Of a stretch of DNA of 64,000 nt, positions 34,701 to 46,700 are shown in pieces (positions within the stretch are counted from its first letter, which is position 1; the number at the start of each line of letters is the position of its first letter). Source of the stretch: Lepidodermella squamata (taxonomy: Eukaryota > Gastrotricha); the NCBI GenBank assembly GCA_047495785.1, contig JBLDXI010000009.1:4030001-4094000 (forward strand), in the 5' to 3' direction. A program made the position numbers and the translations under genes. A model generated the notes under the pieces. It was given only the letters and a program-made list of their open reading frames with translations, did not search any database and had not been told where the DNA came from.

Positions 34701-37700
34701 GCCTCGCCATTTTCATCCGCACTTTCTTCAATTGTTAGGACCTTAGCGCTACCCGGCGACTTCGCGCTGCTGGTTTCGTTGGAATTCATCGTATTTTTCC
34801 GGCTAGTTTTCGCCAAAAACACCTTAGCCCCGACTGCTGCGGTTAGCGAATCGACATGGCCGACGAATTCAGGGTTGTTAGGCCGGTGGTTTAGTGACAG
34901 TGAGACATCAATAGGCGGCTCGTCGGTGACTAAGCCACCCACGTGTTGGCTGACCAACGAAGTAATTCGACCCAATTGAAACGCCTCTTCCTCCTCCTCA
35001 GGCACATCGAAAAACTGCTCTTCCTCCAGACCATTGGCGAAAGATTGTTTCCGTTGCCGGTAGAAACTCTGGACCAGGCTTAAATACTCCCCACCAGCCT
35101 TCGACATCAACTCGCTGTGAGTCCCAGATTCTGTCACAGTGCCGTCTCTCATTACGATGATTCGGTCGCATTTCATCAAAAACTCAAGTCGATGCGATAC
35201 GAAAACTACGGTGGTAGAGGTGTTACGCAACGGCATCAGAGCGTCTTCAAAAATTTGCCGACTTAGCTGGACATCAATTGCGCTCAACGGGTCGTCTAGG
35301 AGTAACAAATCAGCCTTGGCGTATAAGGCCCGGGCTAGGCTGAGTCGTTGCCGCTGTCCGCCAGATAAATTCGCGCCATATTCCGACAGCTCAGTCATAT
35401 CACCATAGTCCATAGCCCCGAGATCACGCGATAGCCCGCAATTTTCAACAACTGAATGATAGAAGTCGGCATCATAAGGCTTTCCGAATAAGATGTTTTC
35501 ACGAACTGAGCCATTATATAGCCAAGCGTCTTGCATTACAATCGAGTAAGTCGTGTTCTTAGCCAGGGCTATCGACCCGGATGACACATCTAACCGGCCT
35601 AAAATCGCGTGTAGTAGGGTAGATTTTCCTGAACCAACCCGGCCGCAAACTCCGATGAACTGGCCTCGTTTAATCGACAGATTCAACCCTTTCAGGGCTA
35701 ATGGGTTGCGTTTTTCTGACGAGCAGGGCGTGGCAGGGTGTTCAGACCCGGTGTCGCTGTCATGCGCAACAGCCAATAGATTCGCGTTGACTGGCGCGTC
35801 GGTATCCGATGTCGGCGCCTCGCTGTTCATCTCTTCGGTTTTTTCAACTGATTTGCTCTCAACAATTGGTTTATTCCGGTTATTTCGGCTCCTTTCCCTC
35901 GTTCTCTGATGGCGGCGTTGCGGTTTTCGCAGGCCTTTCGGTGCTTTGGGATAGCTAGCGGTTAAATCACTGATTTCGACGATGGGTTCAGAATCAGCTG
36001 GTAACACAGGCAACGGGGTGAGCTCGGGTAAGTAAAACACGCGGCTCAATCGATAGGCGGCCACTCGTGAATCGTTGAAGCCTTTCATACAGTTCGGAAT
36101 TTGATGGACAAATTGACGAGCCGCAGCCTAAAAAAATCGGAAATTTCAATAAAGTTTCAAAATTCAATCCAGTACTCACCCAAAGGCCTACGAAAGCAAA
36201 CGCTTGAGCAGCATCTAGTCGATTGCCGAGCAGGATGTGGGGTAGAAAGACGCTAACAGATGCGAGTAACGGTACGGTGAAAACGAGCGATACGCTGAGC
36301 GACGCTAGAATCCAGCTTATTCTCAAGCATCTCACCTCCTGTCGCCAAATGCGAAGTATTCTCTTGTAGAAAAACGTCTCCAAGCCGAGGAATTTGACTA
36401 GTCTAACAGATGAAAGCAACTCGCGCATAATATCAAGCCGCTGATCGGCTAAATGCTGTGTTTTACGTCGATATCGCATGATTATGCCCGAAATGAAGAA
36501 CTCAACGGGTATGTAGACGACGAAAACAGCCGTGGCCATCAGTGACCACGGGCCAACGATGAAGAAGCCGCAGACTGATACGGCGATGACCATAACAATC
36601 GCGCTGAACAGCGTCGTCAAGTGAGTTGGGAAGTCTAGGAAAGTCCTCGAGTCGTTTGCAAATATGTTCGTGATTGTAGGGCGGATTGAAAGCAGAGATT
36701 TGGACTTTAAAAGCTTGTGTAGGCATAGAAATAAAACTGCACCACGTAGGCGAACACCTGAATTGGAAAAATTCAAGTAAAAACATATTCGATAATTCAA
36801 TAATCCATCGCTAATCAGAAAAATCCAATATTTTCCATAAATCAAATTATGTCTTAAATTTCTATATAAATTTTTTTATTTGGACAATTTTAAGAATTTA
36901 CAAAAATATAAAAAAATTTTTTGATAGAAAATAGGGGTCCTCAAGAGTTAATAAAAATCACAAACCGGCAATTCCGCCGACGCAGAAAGCTTGAGACCAT
37001 AGAACTGATTTGCATAGAAGAAGAGCAACCATGCCAGCAAGGGCGCTGATGCCGATGAACATATCGACGGAACCGTTTTCGATCTCTCTGATCAGCGTGC
37101 GAAGACCAAAAATTGCACTCGCCAATACGACGACAAGCGTCGCCAACCGCAGAAATAGAATGCCGAATAATGTGAGGAATTGGAAGCGCAAAATCGCCCA
37201 AACGAGGTTTAGATGCGGCTCTTTCGCTTCTTTCTGAGGTTTTCGCTTGGCGTCGGTTATCGACTGAGTGCTGAGTTGAGGCTCCGGTGTTTTACCGTTC
37301 GCTTCAACGGGTCGACTTGCCGGCGATCCATCGAGTTGACCAACATGCTGACGCTCAATTTCAGCTTTTACACATCTCTCCCACTGAAAAATAGAAATAA
37401 TTCAGCAATAATTCTCATTTACAAAAACGGAAAATATTTTAGGTAGAGAAAACTTTGCTAGAAATGAGGCTAAAAACGATAGAATACTAAACCAATTTTT
37501 AGAAGAAAATTTAACCCGATTCCCAATACAATAAACGGGCAAGATTACTTTTCTTGCGCGCTAGGGTTCTATATTCTGTCATCCAAATTGAATAAAAGAA
37601 AAATTTGATAAACGCCAAAAATATCACAACTGATTTTTGCTTATCTTACAGTCATTTTTTCAAAAGATAAATTGTTTACCCACCTTGTGAAGGACGACAT

Positions 37701-38031
37701 CGCAAGAATCTGCACTTGGGTAGGGCCAAATATCAGTCGCATCGACGTGGCCTTTCCGGAACGTTTTCCATATAAACGGAGTCAGCCATGTGTAATTTAT
37801 TAAGGAGCAAAAGCTGGAGTGGTAAATAGGTATTTCTGGCGGTTGACTGTAAAAATAATTAATTAAACAATTTATCAACATTTTTGTATGAAAAGCAAAC
37901 CTATGACAACCGCATCGGCATGTGCAACTAAGAAGGGTACAACATCGCCATCTGTGAAGGGTTTTCTGAGGGTTGGGAGTTGCAAGTTCAACTTGATTCG
38001 CGTCACTCGTCGCACGTCCGTTTTCACTCAT
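31734..38031 (-). CDS. ABCC-family exporter, MRP5 (ABCC5)-like
   Basis: Seven minus-strand exons: 37901-38031, 37684-37846, 36966-37383, 36180-36757, 34256-36127, 33403-33532 and 31734-33340. The protein is 1632 aa with no TMD0, as in short MRPs. TMD1 contains GVRLRGAVLF and AAQAFAFVGLW. NBD1 has Walker A GRVGSGKST (about 593), signature LSGGQRQR (about 686) and Walker B LLLLDDPLSAID. TMD2 opens with SVYRTYANAA and KYWLAYWLKQGGG, closely like MRP5. NBD2 has VGRSGSGKSS (about 1372), signature FSTGERQ (about 1524) and ILILDEATASID. MRP5-type pumps export cyclic nucleotides, folates and heme in animals; the substrate here is not known. It is longer than human MRP5 (1437 aa), partly from a Gly/Ser-rich insert before the NBD2 signature and a long linker after NBD1. 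Both ATP sites look catalytically complete. Confidence 0.9.
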
Positions 38032-38218
38032 CAACAACTTAATAAATGTAAAAATATACCTAAATAAAAAATAGATACACTGTAATGCAAGCTTTTCTCA
38101 ATTTCATTTTACCAATATATAGCATTAATATTAAACGGAGCAAACGGGTTTCATAAGTGGCGAGTTGGCCGAAAATTAAAGCCATACGTTGTTCTGGTTA
38201 CAATTAACATCACTTTGT

Positions 38219-41200
38219 TCAAGTTTTACAAACTTCAAGACTAGGAAAATCGGTGGCGTTTGCGAAAACAAAAGCTATTTTAGTGCGCTTTTTCGGCGCA
38301 CTTGACGCCGCCACTTCGTTGTTGCTGTTTTCAACAGGTTTCGGCGGTAATTGCTTCTTCGGTTGCGGTTTTTCCGCCGGCTTCTGATCGTGGTGATGGC
38401 CCGAACAGCACGAGTCGTGGCAGCTGGACGGCGCCGGTGGTTCGACCAGGCTCAGCTGGCTAGCGGCCGGTAGCTCTGACATTAGGATATTGAGAACGAT
38501 CTGAATGCGTTTAATTGTCATCGCAATCGGTAGAATCGGGTTGGCGGGCCGGGGTAACGGCGTCGGAATAGCGAACAAGGTTTGCCATTTCAGTTGAGCC
38601 CCGCTGAGGCTCTCCAATCCGCGTTTGGCGTGGTGGAAAAACAGAAACGCTTGTTGGTAGCATTTAGCAGGGTTGCTACAGTCTCGGAATATCTGTACAA
38701 ACACCAAATATGATTCATTACAAGGTATGAAATGCAATATTGCATCAGATAGACCGAAATGGAGGAAACTCGAATTTTAATAAAAATAAATGATAAAAAA
38801 TAGTTTGTTTCTATTTTTAGCTAAGGGGCTCATGGGCTTTTAAAAGATTGTGGCTTTAGAATAAACGGTTAAATGAGAAAATGCAGCCCACTTGATTGGA
38901 ATGAAAAAATCGATTGCCGGGCTAAGTATTTGCTCGAATGAGACGAAGGTTGATACGGAAAACCCATATAACGTCCACTAGATGTCAATTTCTCTTGTGT
39001 GTCCCAAGAATTTAAAGCAGAAACAAAATCGTCCCAATTTTACAATAAATTACAAAAAATCGAATCGATGAGGCATAATAATTGGAATTATCCTTCCATA
39101 CGGTAAAATAACGATTAAATCATTAGCCGGTACATTTTCTTAAAATGACCTCAAATACGTAGTTCATTCGACTACTCGTAGTAATTAAGATAATAATAAG
39201 GCGATAAGGCTATACTCGTATAAAAAAAACTTGCCTGTTCAAATACGCGATGATACATTTCGTAGGAGAAGTACGGCGGACGGGTCACGCTGGCAAACGG
39301 CGAGAAGCGATAAAAGTAACGCCGACTTTCGTCGTCATATTTCGACGTTTTCGGCGTCGGAATTCGCCCGTCTAAAATCAAACCATGGCTCAGGAAAAAG
39401 TAGGCCATGCACAGCGTGTAGTACGTCTGTGACAGGCGCATCAACTCTTCGAGGAAAATCGCGCTGGGTGGTGGCGCGCTGTTCGCGGCCTGCTTCGCGT
39501 TTTTCGCCTTGTTTTTACCGGATTTCGGCGGGGCACATGACATCATGACAATGGCGTGCGCGTTTTCAATGAATGCGACGTAGTATCGCATGAAATGCTC
39601 GGCCAATCCCGCGAATACGTACCGGTATTCATGAGCTGAGTAGATTCCGAGTTGAAAGCCAAGCAGTACATAGCGCATTTGCATACACGTAGTCAAGAAA
39701 GTGGTGAGCAATTCTGTCAATAAAAATGGAGTTATCAAGATCAAGTTGAAAAATGAGTAAAACTAGAACAAAAAATAGTGATTCAATATAGGTATGTACG
39801 CTTTTCCTTGAAGATAAAACAAGAAACTTTTGGAAAATGCATCATTATTTCATCAAAAGATAAGCACTATGAGTCTCATCTCAGATGAATCATCAAATTA
39901 TATTGTTTAGGAATTTACATTCCGTGAATCATGGTAACTCAAATCTTTCAATGATTGCTAAATAGCCTAAATATCCTGAGAATTAAGCAGTATCAATATT
40001 TTGATCAAAGTTCCTTAAACTGAAAAATTGAACCAAAATAGCTAACCTAAACGAGGCTTTTCAGCAGCCGGGCTCGCTCCAGGTTGAGACGCCAGTACAC
40101 TGTCAACAGTTTCAGCCTGATCAGTGATCATGCACATTTGATCCAGCAGTTTTCCAATTTTGTCACGCTGGCGCGACAAATTAAGGTAGTGCAGCTGTAT
40201 GTACGAAATAAGGGTGCACGTCAAATTTGTCAGGAAGACTTGGCAGGTCGCCCGCGCTTCAGCACTCATTTGCTGCAGAGATTTCTGCGAAAAATCGCTG
40301 CAGTTCAGAAAGACTTGGCACATGTGCGGCACAATACCAGCCGATTCATTCACCTCGCCCTTGCCAGTTGAGCTCGTCGCTTCTCCCGCGCTATTTATGA
40401 TCGTAGTGAGCAAATCTCGGCCAATCAGGCGAACCAACACATTCGGCGCTCTCGCAGTGAAAGAAACGAGGTAATCGAGGAAATCCCACGGATCATAGCG
40501 CAAATCAGGTTGCATAAAGAGCAACTGTAAATCATCCACGAATTTGACCAAAAATGCAATTGAATCCCGTCTTGACTTGATGTAAGGTGCCCTGGGTAAG
40601 GTTGGCGGTAACAGATGCTGATTAGCCAGTGGATCGAACCCCATGATCGTAGGATAGTCAAAGCGCGTGGCGGTCGAAGATTCTGGTTCAGGTGAACCAT
40701 TTTTTGGCTTGCACCCGATGTCAACGCTTCCTTTCATCGACTCCAGTAATTGCTTCAGAGATGCGAAAGACTTGGTCAACCAATCAGCATCTCGTTCATA
40801 TTGAGAGATGCTGGTGTAATTTCCACAGGTGTTCAGGCATTGCACCAGCAGTCGAAAACAGGAAATTCGATTAATGACAAACTTGAAATTCGGATTCGTT
40901 CCAACTTTTGACGCAAGAGATGCTTCAACTTCTTTGGCATGAGTTAGAGCTTCGACATCAGAAATATCCGTAGCTAAATTAAACGACAACTGATGAACGC
41001 TAACAAAATCCTCCTCGTAACAAACGCGACTTGAGCCGGTGTGAATAATCACCCAATTTACAAATTTGAGCACCAAGACAACAAAAGCATGAAGTGCTTG
41101 ATCTTGAACTTTCTTGTGATCATGGAGGTAAAGATTAGTGAACACTGTTTGCAAAATGTTTTGCCCGTCAAGCCAAGTAATCAGTGTTGCTATGGTTTCG

Positions 41201-41466
41201 TCCATTATACCAATCAATTCTTCAATTTCAAGGTTGTCAGTCTTAACTACGCCAGATCGTATTCCTTCTTCGAAAGTGAGAATTTCTCGTCCCAGGCTGA
41301 AAAGCGCAGCTGTTGAGTCCATTTTTGGATCCATTATTTCAATCGCCGACATTGCATCCACCAAGCCGAATTTTTCATCGCTGTACAATTCCCCTTCGGC
41401 GAGCGAAGCACAGGCTTCTTTGAAGCAACCAGTGATGTCAATCCACGACGACTCTTCATCCGACAT
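38219..41466 (-). CDS. NAA35: NAA35 (MAK10), auxiliary subunit of the NatC N-terminal acetyltransferase
   Basis: Minus-strand exons 40047-41466, 39235-39713 and 38219-38692 give 790 aa. The start matches the family: WIDITGCFKEACASLAEGEL, then FGLVDAMSAIEIMDPKMDS and LIGIMDETIATLITWLDGQ. Later blocks include YPTIMGFDPLANQHLLPPT, SRQRDKIGKLLDQM and GFQLGIYSAHEY. NAA35 anchors NatC to the ribosome and supports NAA30. The second intron (38693-39234) has a GC donor, CAG|GCAAGT, the standard form for GC-AG introns. The C-terminal exon carries a His/Cys/Lys-rich insert (SCHDSCCSGHHHDQK) that I do not recall from the human protein. The human protein is about 725 aa. Confidence 0.93.
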
Positions 41467-41524
41467 TCTTAAAGCTCACTTTAAAAATCTAGAAAGCAGG
41501 AAAGAATTAGACATCAACGTGTAA
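41467..41524 (-). promoter_or_regulatory. 58-bp gene junction with acceptor-like site (trans-splice candidate)
   Basis: Only 58 bp separate the MTRES1 stop from the NAA35 ATG on the same strand. The gap contains a pyrimidine-rich run ending TTTCTAG, with the AG at 41489-41490, 22 bp before the ATG. This is what an internal operon junction with spliced-leader addition looks like. A separate promoter inside such a short gap is less likely, though not excluded. Confidence 0.45.
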
Positions 41525-42139
41525 TTATTTTTTGCTAAATCGATTAGTAGGAATTGAAAATGGTTGTCGCCAAACTCGCAGATGAATTTTCAACCTGCTG
41601 CCTTCTTGGCCATCAATGGCAATAACGCGAACCCGCCTTAGTGAGCCTGATTCACTCGCTTTCTTGTCTTCCGCCCCGCCAGAGCCATGACTTATCAAAT
41701 CGATTGCATCTCCTGCACTCACCAATTGAGATTTTTTTGTTAGGCGCGAACCATTCAAATAAATACGCTTGGCGTAAAATTCTTCTTCCAAAACGGTGCG
41801 ACTAACGGCAAGGCCAATAGCCAAAATACTATCGATGCGAAGTGACTTAACAGATTGCGACATTTCACGGTAATATTTTGGCAAAAAGTCATCATCGTTG
41901 AACCAATTATCTTCAAATATTTCTGAGGTGCCTTCATCATCGTCCAATCCGGGATCATCAAAGGCGGGAGGTTTATCCTTGGAAGAGCTACTGATAAGCC
42001 GAGTGCAGAGCGGTGAGAAATGGGTCTGTGGACGAGATTCTGCAATGAAGATACGTTGACATGCTACTAATGCGAGCGAATGATACTGCGAGCTCCTCGC
42101 TCCAAGACATATTCTTTGGAGAGACGACCGCAGAGCCAT
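41525..42139 (-). CDS. MTRES1: MTRES1-like mitochondrial S4-domain RNA-binding protein
   Basis: One exon, 204 aa, from ATG (MALRSSLQRICLGARSS). The N-terminus is Arg/Ser-rich without acids, fitting a mitochondrial presequence, and an acidic stretch follows. From about residue 93 (QSVKSLRIDSILAIGL) to the end it matches the S4-like domain of MTRES1/C6orf203: a short helix, YLNGSRLTKKSQLVSAGDAI, then a basic tail (HLRVWRQPF). Known family members bind mitochondrial RNA and ribosomes and protect mitochondrial transcription under stress. It is directly upstream of NAA35 in what may be one transcription unit. Confidence 0.85.
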   Translation of the reverse strand: MALRSSLQRICLGARSSQYHSLALVACQRIFIAESRPQTHFSPLCTRLISSSSKDKPPAFDDPGLDDDEGTSEIFEDNWFNDDDFLPKYYREMSQSVKSLRIDSILAIGLAVSRTVLEEEFYAKRIYLNGSRLTKKSQLVSAGDAIDLISHGSGGAEDKKASESGSLRRVRVIAIDGQEGSRLKIHLRVWRQPFSIPTNRFSKK

Positions 42140-42614
42140 TTAATCAATAACTAAGCCGGTGATAAACAAGTTACATCAAGCAAAAAAAACCCAGAGCAAG
42201 TTGAATGGAATTGAAAGAAACAGTTGTAAGATACAATGAGGTGAGGTGATCTCAGGTTTCAGGTAATAACAGGGGAATGCATAATTATTCAGAGTCTCGA
42301 AATGCCAACTGCTCGAATTTCAATTCCAAGTTCCAAGGGAGAAACGATTTGGTTCTTCTCGACACACAAGATATCCCACGACACGCAACAAACCCGGCAT
42401 TTTTTGTTAACGATCCCCATTGGGAACACTTTATTAGGGGTGTAGCCCCCTCGTCGAACTAATAAAATAATTTTTAAATTTTAACGCAGCTCAACATTTT
42501 TGATTACTTATGTCTGGTATATATTACCTGGATAATATCAAAAATTGTTAATGTCAATAATTAATGAAGGCATGCAGATGACGTATTATTACACTTTCAT
42601 CGTCTTTCTCGCGT
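42140..42614. other. Divergent intergenic region
   Basis: Before the LINE inserted, MTRES1 (minus) and the 523-aa gene (plus) were divergent, with about 1 kb between starts. This part holds the MTRES1 promoter side. An open frame at 42277-42462 shows no family features. Confidence 0.45.
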
Positions 42615-43091
42615 ATATATTTTCAATCGCCGTCGTCCCGCTGATCGGTTGCCATGTCGCATTTCCGCGTTCTGTGTTCCGCCTGCTGCCTCAAGCTTCA
42701 CACTTTTCTCTTCCTATTTAACCTATATTGGAGCATCATCTGCAACAATAATTTACGAGGTTTTAGTTTGCCGAAATCAACGCTAGGCATTTCCAGCTTG
42801 GGTACATTCTAGGATTTTCAATTTACAATTATCTCATGAAATAAGTATGTTACATTTTAGGCGGCCCAGTCTTTATTTGTACTTTTACTAAGGAACTCGG
42901 GACAACAATTACGAGAAACCTTGACGATTCTGTAATTTTAGCTGCATTTGCCCTTTGAACTAAGACGTGTCCATAGGTAGTGTAGAACTAGAACGCTGAA
43001 GGCTCAATGCTCAATCAACCTTTTGGAGATCGAAAAGCTTTTCTTGCCTGGGTTTTCTTAAAGATTTAAGATTTCGTTATAATGGCTTATT
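42615..43091 (+). repeat. Upstream copy of 477-bp direct repeat flanking the LINE
   Basis: Base-by-base reading finds 42615-43091 identical to 47550-48026. It starts ATATATTTTCAATCGCC and ends ATAATGGCTTATT. The bases just outside differ on both sides. The ATG of retrotransposon ORF1 lies 10 bp before the end of this copy. Confidence 0.93.
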
Positions 43092-43705
43092 CGCAGCCAA
43101 ACAAGCCAAACGCAGCCAAACAAGGACAGGCCCATCAGGGCGGCAAGCGACAAAGCGATCAAAAGCCCAAGCCCAAGCCGCAAGGTGGATCAACCGACGC
43201 AGGAGATAAGGGCAGTACGGACAACAGCGTACCGAAGCAGGCTGGGTCGGAAAAGCGCGTGGGCCGCAACGTGGAGCCGCGGGCGCGACGACTAGCCAAC
43301 GAAATCAAGGCTAAAGTCGACGCCGATTACTTCCAGGTTCGAGGCTGCTTGGTCCGTTTCGTTCGCGGTTCAACTGTGGTCGGGCGCTACGGGTTTGACG
43401 AGGGACAAAACTCGTTGGTCCCCCTAAAACCCAATCCGAAATTTGACAGCTACTTCCCTAAGGTCACTGATCTGAAACCTGGTCGCCCGGGCATCGCCGA
43501 ACTCCGACAATTTGGCCGCTCAATGATTGCTAGTAGTGGCGCAGACGACTATCAGATACGGGGTACTAAAGTACGCCTCCTGAAGAACGGCCTCGACTGC
43601 GGCCACTACAGTTTCGATGGCACCCGAGTGGTACCCGACTTCGCTACCGACTTTAACACCGGATTCCCTCGACTGGTTCCAACAGGGGCCGGCCAGCGGA
43701 TATAG
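43082..43705 (+). CDS. Retrotransposon ORF1 (basic, putative RNA-binding)
   Basis: The frame gives 207 aa from ATG to TAG. The first 60 residues are rich in Lys, Gln, Gly and Pro, typical of nucleic-acid-binding tails. There is no CCHC knuckle or RRM. Instead, about residues 81-129 and 156-200 look like two copies of one module: DYFQVRG..VRF....V.GRYGFD...VP...FDSYFP and DYQIRG.KVRL....DCGHYSFD..VVP..FNTGFP. The first three codons plus one base (MAY and the T of the fourth) come from the 477-bp repeat, so the element's own N-terminus may be missing. It is in the same frame as ORF2, which begins right after the TAG. Confidence 0.7.
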   Translation: MAYSQPNKPNAAKQGQAHQGGKRQSDQKPKPKPQGGSTDAGDKGSTDNSVPKQAGSEKRVGRNVEPRARRLANEIKAKVDADYFQVRGCLVRFVRGSTVVGRYGFDEGQNSLVPLKPNPKFDSYFPKVTDLKPGRPGIAELRQFGRSMIASSGADDYQIRGTKVRLLKNGLDCGHYSFDGTRVVPDFATDFNTGFPRLVPTGAGQRI

Positions 43706-46700
43706 GGATACCTCTGCGAGCCCACAACGGACCCCTGCTACCTGCATACCTCAATCACAGTAGGGTTCCTAAACCTACTCGACGCCGAGCGATGGTGCAG
43801 CGAGTCGCTAAAACAGGCGGCGCGCGGATGCGACATCTTCGTCGGCGTCGAGACGCATGGACCAGCTGCTCACCTGGAACTAGTCGGTTACGAGAAGTTT
43901 ACAGCAGCGGCGACACGACTGGGCGGCAAACGCGGTCGCCTTTCAGGTGGTCTTGTGCTGTTCCTCAAAAGCTGTCTCCACAAACACGTAAGCTTACTCT
44001 TTCTCAGTGAGTACTTCGCGTTTGTGGAGGTATTTCAGGCGCGAGGCCGGCGATTACTCGTGGGCCTGGTTTACGTCCCGACTGACTCTACGACCCAGAC
44101 CCACGCCGAAGTTTTCCGCGAAATGAACAGCCTCCTAGAATCTTTCTCTATCTCGCCAGGTTTCACGACGGAAATCCTTCTACTTGGCGATTTCAACTGC
44201 CGCATGGGACGAGAACCTGACGTTCCACTCGGCGACGCTAGCCTACCACACCGAAACAGCACCGATACGCGCACCGACGGCACGACCGCAATGCTACAGT
44301 CGTTCTGTCACGACCACAACCTGCACGTTTTGAACGGCCGGTACGCACCCGACTTGCGCGGCGAGTTGACGCACTTCTCTTCAAACGGAAATTCGGTGAT
44401 CGATTACGGCCTTGCAAGCGTTTCGCTGGCACCGTCCATCCGCTCGTTCGAAGTACTAAGGGTTTCCGAGGCTTCCGACCACGCCGTTATCACGGCCATC
44501 TTGGCTGTGAACACGGAGCCTCGCCCCATTAGACTTCGCACGGTGTCAGCTAAGTTGCGCAATGCCTTAATACATAATCTAACACCTTTTCTGTCCACGA
44601 CAGCGGACGACATGGCCTGTCATCTGGCCGAAGTCGTCGAAAGCAGCGTTGAACGGAATGCGACAGTCAAGGCGGTCAGCGCTATCAGGCAGCTCGCTTG
44701 GAAACCCGCGCGACACACCGAGCCCGGCCCGAGTCACAGCGCAGGTGGCCCTCGCGCCGACCAGTCAACCTTCGACTACCTCGTGCGCAACCCGAGCAAG
44801 TTGTGGAAACTGAAGACTCGCGACCCCCCTGGCGAAGACCCGCCTGCAGAGTCCTTCCGAGCGCACCTGATGGGCACGTTTGCGATCGCACCTCAAAACG
44901 CATCAACCAGCTTCACCGACGGAGTGCCGCGACGACAGTTCCTCGATCCGCTCTTCTACCCGTGGGCCGCAGCAAATGCGCGGCAACTAGGCGGCGGACC
45001 AAGTAGTCGAGACCTGGAAATGAGGTGGCGGGTATTATGGCAACCCCCGGCGGCTAAAACGCCCGTCATCAACGGTCTGCTTTGGGGCAAAGAATACGCG
45101 CCACCAACGCTGGCGACCATTCAACACAGTCTTGACGAATGGCGCAGGAACATGCAGCGTAGCTTCGAGGACGTCCCGACTACCGCCCGACAGCCGGCGT
45201 CTCAAATAGGCTGTCTCACTGGTCCGGTCTCGGAGGCAGAAATCGTCAATGTCCTGGAAGACTGCGGCAACAACTCTGCTGCGGGACTCGACGGTCTCTC
45301 ATACGCCGACATCAAGGCCAACGAAGATGTGCTGCTGCCTTACCTGTCGGCCCTATTTACGAAGGCTATGTGTGATGCCACCTACCCCGACGCGTGGAAG
45401 GTTTCGCTCTTATGCCCCATTTTCAAGAAGGGCGACAGGTCGGTCGTTTCCAATTATAGGCCTATCTGCCTGCAAAATTGTGCCTCCAAGCTCTTCTCCA
45501 GAATATGTGAAAGGCGACTGCGACAATGGCTCGCACGCTACAGCCCGCTTAGGCGTGAGCAGTTCGGGTTCCAGCCTGGTTGCGGCACCATGGATGCGGC
45601 AGCGGTTCTACACGCGGCCGTGTCTTACGCCATGGAGCGCCTAAAGCGCGTCCACTGTGCCTTTATCGACTTCAAATCGGCATTCGATACCATCAGTCAT
45701 AGTCGCCTCATGGCCAAACTGCGGAAGCGTGGCGTACCGGGAAAGTTCGTTGACCTGCTCTCTTCCATGTACTGTGGCAACAAGGCCGTGGTGCACAGCA
45801 ACGGCGAGCTCTCAGAGCCTTTCCCCGTCGAAACGGGTGTCAAGCAGGGCGACCCCTTGTCACCGCTACTCTTCGCCATCTTCATTGACGATCTTGTGGC
45901 TTGTCTTGAGAAAGTCGGCGGACGAGGACTACGTCTGGGGGATGTGGTGATCCGCGCCATCCTCTACGCCGATGACGTCACCATTCTCGCAGATTCCCCG
46001 CAAGAACTGCAACGCTACCTCCACGCTCTGCAAGCTTACGCAGACGAGAACGGCCTGCTCATCAGTGTAGCGAAATCGAAGGTCATGGTTTTTGAAAAAA
46101 CTCCGGACCCCGACAACTGGCCCAAGCTACAGCTGTGCGGAACTGAGCTGGAGACGGTGTTAAAATTCAAATTCCTGGGCCTCTGGCTCGACTGTCGGCT
46201 GCTTTACAAAACGGCAGTGAAGGAGGCGCGAATCAGGCTCAAACGCACGGTTGGGGCGATACCGACGCTCTTTGCCGACATTGGCTCCTTCCCGGTGCAG
46301 GCAGTCAAAACGCTCTACAACGCCTGCGTCCTCGGAGCTTACACCTACGGCGCGGAGCTGTGGGGCATGTTCGCTGGCAAACTGGACCTGCCTGAGCATA
46401 TGCGCTTTGTTAAGAGGTGCTACCACCTTCCAAGAGCCACCAGCCATGACCTGCTTGAGAAGGAGATTGGTCTAGTACCGCCTAAAGTCGCACACGAAAC
46501 AGCGGCTTTGCGGTTTTATCTACGAATGCAGGCAGCTCAGCCCTGCTCGCTGCTAGCCAACGCTTACACCTCGATGAATTCGATGGGCAACGCGCCGCGC
46601 AACCTAATCAAAAGGGCCGAATCGATCATTTCGGAACTAGACCTGGGATTTGTATGCGGAAGCTCGCTGCCGGAATGCACCAAGCGCGAGCTAGTCAAGC

